A DNA stretch of 64,000 nt from Curtobacterium flaccumfaciens (GTDB lineage Bacteria > Actinomycetota > Actinomycetes > Actinomycetales > Microbacteriaceae): positions 3,472,001 to 3,536,000 of the forward strand of contig CP121450.1 in assembly GCA_029689965.1 (NCBI GenBank), read 5' to 3'. Under the pieces are notes generated by a model. The model had not been told where the DNA came from. It ran no database searches and saw only the letters and a program-made list of their open reading frames with translations. Below are positions 60,268 through 64,000 of this stretch, piece after piece. Both the position numbers and the translations under genes were made by a program. Position 1 is the stretch's first letter, and each line of letters starts with the position of its first letter.

Positions 60268-60273
60268 TAGGCT
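60268..60273 (+). promoter_or_regulatory. Leaderless -10 box of the tetR gene
   Basis: TAGGCT, 6 nt before GTG 60280, no ribosome site. Confidence 0.5.
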
Positions 60274-60279
60274 CGGATC

Positions 60280-60953
60280 GTGACCGATGACCTGCGCCCT
60301 CCCCGCCGCGACGTCGCACGCAACCGGCAAGCACTCGTCGACGCGGCCCGGACCGCGTTCGGCGGCCACGGCCTCCAGGCTCCACTCGAACCGATCGCGG
60401 TCGCGGCCGGACTCGGCAACGCGACCCTCTACCGGCACTTCCCCACGCGCGCAGCGCTGTGGGAGGCGGTCCTCACCGAACCTCTGCAGGAGGTCCTCGA
60501 CCTCGTCGAGCGGTGCCGGGCGCTGTCCGACGACGACCCGTGGTCCGGGTTCGCGACCTTCGTTCGGGAGACGGCCGAGATCGAGGCACGGAACACCGGC
60601 TTCAGCGACCTGATGACGACCGACTACAAGGACGCTCCGACGCTGCTCGACCTCCGGATCCGCGTGCAGGCCGGTGTCGACGCGCTCTTCCGCGCCGCGC
60701 GGGATGCCGGCGCGATCCGCCCGGACGCGGAACTCACGGACGTCGCGATGGTGCAGCTGTCCATCGCGGGACGATCAGCACGTTCGGCCGGGCGGCGCCC
60801 GAGTCGTTCCGCCGCTGGGTCGACCTGGCTCTCGACGCGCTCCGAGCTCCCGAGGCGCCGCGCGAACCGCTCCGCGCCCGGCCCCTCCGCGGCGACCAGG
60901 TCCGTCGTGCGCTGGCCGAACGGCAGCAGCCGGCGACGCGTCAGAAGGCGTAG
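60280..60953 (+). CDS. TetR-family transcriptional regulator
   Basis: About 224 residues. Helix-turn-helix NRQALVDAARTAFGGHGLQAPLEPIAVAAGLGNATLYRHFPTRAALWEAVL is a standard TetR domain. The ligand domain includes VRETAEIEARNTGFSDLM and, after an indel near 60775, FGRAAPESFRRWVDLALDALR. Its stop (60951-60953) overlaps the end of the radical SAM gene on the other strand by 13 nt. Probable repressor of the divergent DoxX-like gene. Confidence 0.87.
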
Positions 60954-62013
60954 CGGATGCGGCAGCTCGGCAGGCGCTGCGCGACGAGCTCGCGGAAGCG
61001 CTCGATCAGCTGCCCCTTCATCCCGGAGCGGTAGCGCACGTTCACTGCGCCGTTCTGCGACACCTTCTGCTCCTGCAGGTCCGGCCGCCACAGCAGGTCC
61101 TCGGCCTTCGGTGCCAGCCGAGGTTCACCTCGTGCAGCGGCTGGTTGTGCGTGAGGAAGATCACCTCGGCCGCGAGCTGCGCCTTCGCCGTTGGCGACAG
61201 GACGTCGTCGACCTGCCGCAGCAGCTCGGCCCAGTCGGACTCCCACGTGGGCGTCAGGATGACCGGCGAGAAGTTGAGGTGGACCTCGTACCCGGCATCG
61301 ACGAAGTCGTTCACCGCGGCGATCCGCTCGGCGATCGGGCTCGTGCGGATGTCGGTGACCTTCGCGGTCGCGTGCGGCATGAGCGAGAACCGGATGCGTG
61401 TCCGCCCCAGCGGGTCCCAGTCGAGCAGGTCCCGGTTCACGTACTTCGTCGCGAAGGACGCCTTGGCCGTCGGTGTCATCCGGAACAGGTCGCACAGGTC
61501 GCGCACGTTGTCGCTGATCATCGCGTCGACGGAGCAGTCGCTGTTCTCGCCGATGTCGTACACCCACGCGTCCGGGTCGCACTGGTTCGGCTCGGGCTTC
61601 GGCCCCTGCTTCGCGATGTTGCGGGCCACGTGCTTGGTGATCTGGTCGATGTTGGCGAACACGGTGACCGGGTTGCTGTACCCCTTGCGCCGCGGCACGT
61701 AGCAGTACGCGCACGCCATGGCGCAACCGTTCGCGGTCGACGGCGCTATGAAGTCGGCGGAGCGTCCGTTCGGCCGGGTGACGAGGGACTTCTTCACGCC
61801 GACCACCAGCGCCTCGGTCTTGATGCGCACCCACCGCTGGACGTTCCGTTCGTCGCCGTGCACCTCCGGGATGTTCCAGTGCGAGTCGACGGGGACGATC
61901 TCGGCGTCGGGCCAGCGCCCGACGACCTCTTGCCCGCGCGGGAGTTCGAGGGCGGCCGGTTCGGCGTAGATGCGGCGGACGTCGAGCATCGGTCGCACGC
62001 GAGGGTGTGTCAT
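60941..62013 (-). CDS. Spore photoproduct lyase-family radical SAM protein
   Basis: About 357 residues. The [4Fe-4S] motif is CAMACAYCYVPRR, a C-x3-C-x2-C arrangement preceded by DFIAPSTANG, as in SplB relatives. Further conserved parts: PDAWVYDIGENSDCSVDAMISDN and YEVHLNFSPVILTPTWESDWAELL. It ends SGMKGQLIERFRELVAQRLPSCRIRYAF. One indel near 61120. Start ATG 62013 follows GGAGG. True spore photoproduct lyase repairs thymine dimers in spores; this organism is unlikely to sporulate, so the role (UV-lesion repair or other) is open. Confidence 0.85.
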
Positions 62014-62057
62014 CGCCTCCTGTCTACCCGGCACCACCGACGGTGCAGGCTGGGGAC

Positions 62058-62360
62058 ATGAGCGAACCCGACGAGCACTTCTTCGTCGTCAACGGTCGGC
62101 GTTGGCGTCGGACCGACCCGGCGCTCCCCGAGGACGTCGCAGCCGCGCTCCGTTCGCACCTCGGGCGTGGGCGGAACGCCGTCAAACAGGCGAAGCGCAC
62201 CGGTGACGAAGAAGCCCTCGACGCTGCGCGACACCGCAACGGATTGGCAAAGCACGGCCTCGGCGAACGTGGACCCGAGTGGTGGACGCGCCCCGAGGCC
62301 GACCGGATCGCGGATGCGCGCGCTGCCCTCGGCGAGCTCGACGGCTTCGATGCGGTCTGA
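62058..62360 (+). CDS. Small conserved-looking hypothetical protein (100 aa)
   Basis: Starts MSEPDEHFFVVNGRRWRRTDPALPEDVAAALRSHLGRGRN-type sequence, with basic helix AVKQAKRTGDEEALDAARHRNGLAKHGLGERGPEWW. No signal or membrane segment. Function not recognised. CAGGCT lies 6 nt before ATG 62058, and there is no ribosome site, so it may be leaderless. Divergent from the radical SAM gene by 44 nt, which would allow joint regulation. Confidence 0.7.
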   Translation: MSEPDEHFFVVNGRRWRRTDPALPEDVAAALRSHLGRGRNAVKQAKRTGDEEALDAARHRNGLAKHGLGERGPEWWTRPEADRIADARAALGELDGFDAV

Positions 62361-62390
62361 TCCTTCCCAGAACGCCCGCGATGGGAAGCG

Positions 62391-62475
62391 GAATCGCGCG
62401 TAGGGGGCCGGAACTTCGGCCTCCTACGCGCGATTCGGCTCCCTACGCGCGAAACGGCCTCCTACGCGCGAAAGG
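62391..62475. repeat. Palindrome and partial copies of the CGCGCGTAGG family
   Basis: GAATCGCGCGTAGGGGGCCG (62391-62410) pairs with 62417-62436 around a 6-nt loop, followed by two more inverted units (CTCCCTACGCGCG, CCTCCTACGCGCG). The core is the one found in the tandem array at 17284. It separates convergent genes. Confidence 0.8.
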
Positions 62476-62488
62476 GCACGGGCCCGGG

Positions 62489-64000
62489 CTACGCCTCGGT
62501 GTGGCCGAGGTCCGGCTCCGCCAGCAGGTGCACGGTACGAGCGGCCGAAGCGTGCAGCTCGAGCACGAGGACCTCGTTCCTCCCGGCGCGGAGGACCGGT
62601 CCGGGGACGGCCAGGGTGCGCTGCGGGCCGCGCGACCAGTACCGGCCGAGGCAGAACCCGTTCACCCAGGCGACCCCCTTCCGGAACCCGTCGAGGCGCA
62701 GGTACCGGTCGTCGGCGGAGTCGAGGTCGAACGACCCCGTGGCGAAGACCGGGCCGGCGAGCACGTCGCCGTCCGTCGGCTCGATCGCTGCCAGGACGTC
62801 GAGGGCGGCGGCGGGCACCGGGTCGAGGGCGATCGGGGACGCGCTCCACCGGGCGAGCGGGACACCGTCGACGGACACCCCGCCGACGAGTCCCTTCGGC
62901 TCGCCGATCCGCGGCCCGTAGTCGACGCGGCCCTGGTCCTCGACGAGGATCTCCAGCGTGCCCGTCACCGCCGGGAGCGCGATCGCGCGGTCGTGGTGTT
63001 CGCGTTCGAGGACCCGACGACGGTGCCGTCGACCGAGACGATCGCCCGGTCGCGGACCTCCTCGCCGACGGTGAGTACCCCGCCGGACGGCAGGTCGACC
63101 TCGGTCCGGTACAGCACGAAGCCGGAGGCGGCGCCGAGCGCGTCGAAGGTCAGCGGGGTGTCGTGCGTCGACCAGTCGGTGAGCGCGGGCAGCAGGGAAC
63201 GGAGCGACGCGACGCGGTCGAGACGGACGGCGAGGTCCGAGGCGGGGACGACCCGCGCCTCCAGGCCGGAACCGTCGGCACCGTCGGACGACAGCCATCC
63301 CGACCCACCCGGCTGCATCGAGGTGGGCAGCGGCGGCACGGGCGCGTAGCGCTCGATCACCGCGCGGAAGGCGTGGAACTTGGCGGTCGGCCGACCCGCT
63401 TCGTCGAGCGGTGCGTCGTAGTCGTACGACGTCGCGATCGGCCGGTACACGCCCTTGTCGTTCGCACCGTTCGTGAAGCCGAAGTTCGTGCCGCCGTGGA
63501 ACATGTAGACGTTGACGGAACCGCCGGCGGCGAGCAGGTCGTCCAGATCCGAAGCCGAAGCGGCGGCCGATGTCGTGTGGTGGTGCTGGCCCAGCTGTCG
63601 AACCAGCCGTCCCAGAACTCGGAGCACATGAGCGGTCCGGTCGGCTGAGCGCGACGCAGACGTTCCAGGCGTGCGGTGGAGCGCGAGCCGAACGACCCGG
63701 TCTTGTGCAGCGACGGCAGCGAGCCGTCCTCGAGCATGGTGCCCATCGGCTGGTCGACGCTCGTGAACGGGACGGTCAGCCCGATGTCGCGGTGCATCTG
63801 CTCGAGTGCGCGGAGGTAGGCGGGGTCGGAGCCGTACGCGCCGTACTCGTTCTCGACCTGCACCAGCACGATCGGACCGCCGTGGTCGATCTGCCGCGGC
63901 ACGAGGACGGGCGCCAGGTGCTGCAGGTACGCGGAGACGGCCGCGAGGAACTGCGGCTCGTTGCGGCGCACGCCGACGGTGCCGTCCGCGAAGAGCCAGT
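62489..64000 (-). CDS. Beta-galactosidase, GH35 (5' end outside window)
   Basis: Removes terminal beta-galactose from galactans or arabinogalactan. The acid/base motif is [16 protein letters not shown] and the nucleophile region [24 protein letters not shown] follows, all GH35 hallmarks. The C-terminal jelly-roll part contains [16 protein letters not shown] and ends [12 protein letters not shown]. The N-terminal 100 or so residues are beyond the window edge; the frame is open through position 64000 ([17 protein letters not shown]). Indels near 63590 and 62997. Signal peptide cannot be judged. Confidence 0.9.

Noticed and set aside
59668..60270. Acidic, Asp/Arg/Glu-rich protein on the plus strand
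   Set aside because: Its first 55 residues are the C terminus of the broken SDR; the rest is antisense to the DoxX-like gene.

Overview
The window looks like chromosomal DNA of a plant-associated, high-GC actinobacterium, most likely Microbacteriaceae (Curtobacterium-like). The grounds are GC-saturated third codon positions, many GTG starts, leaderless -10 boxes (TAnnnT, 6-7 nt, start codon), a DtxR-type iron box, and Microbacteriaceae-style sugar operons. This assignment is inference; no 16S rRNA or tRNA gene was seen.

Layout. 1-8058: L-rhamnose module (GH78 alpha-L-rhamnosidase, isomerase, bifunctional aldolase/lactaldehyde dehydrogenase, kinase, L-lactate dehydrogenase). 8302-11037: secreted GH16, small hypothetical, lipoprotein, siderophore-interacting reductase under an iron box. 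11038-17187: ROK regulator divergent from an alpha-glucoside ABC importer plus GH13 alpha-glucosidase. 17472-21814: NatAB-type ABC exporter, TetR, PnuC, unknown protein. 21868-24070: MarR, TasA/camelysin-like surface protein, SipW-like signal peptidase, secreted protein. 24149-28472: quinone oxidoreductase/MarR pair, Eis-like acetyltransferase, MazG-like protein, squalene-cyclase-fold protein. 28594-33921: dipeptide ABC importer with a fused double ATPase. 34170-40853: polar amino acid ABC importer in one overlapping operon with three DAO-family FAD oxidases and an SDR; LysR divergent. 41975-48362: araBDA operon with an alditol oxidase and a LacI regulator. 48529-53838: GH127 beta-L-arabinofuranosidase with its own ABC importer. 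54082-59307: LacI and a ChvE/MmsAB monosaccharide importer. 59438-64000: broken SDR, DoxX/TetR pair, spore-photoproduct-lyase-like radical SAM protein, small protein, GH35 beta-galactosidase (partial).

Together, rhamnosidase, arabinofuranosidase, beta-galactosidase, GH16 and the rhamnose and arabinose pathways would suit a cell living on pectin side chains (RG-I, arabinan, arabinogalactan) and arabinosylated cell-wall glycoproteins. LacI-type operators sit in front of rhaI, araB, the GH127 gene and chvE.

Data quality. Most long genes carry one or more +/-1 frameshifts, nearly all single-base losses in G or C runs or in CCGGA, plus a recurrent T insertion at AGCTCT. Family-conserved protein continues in the shifted frame each time, so these are treated as probable assembly indels and genes are given full-length spans. 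One locus (59438-59834) lacks whole segments and is called a real pseudogene.

Intergenic DNA is rich in dispersed palindromes and short tandem arrays (15, 17, 17, 19 and 21 bp units). One dispersed palindrome lies inside the coding linker of the fused dipeptide ATPase. The 17-bp array between rhaI and the aldolase forms a chain of mini-ORFs joined by ATGA overlaps.
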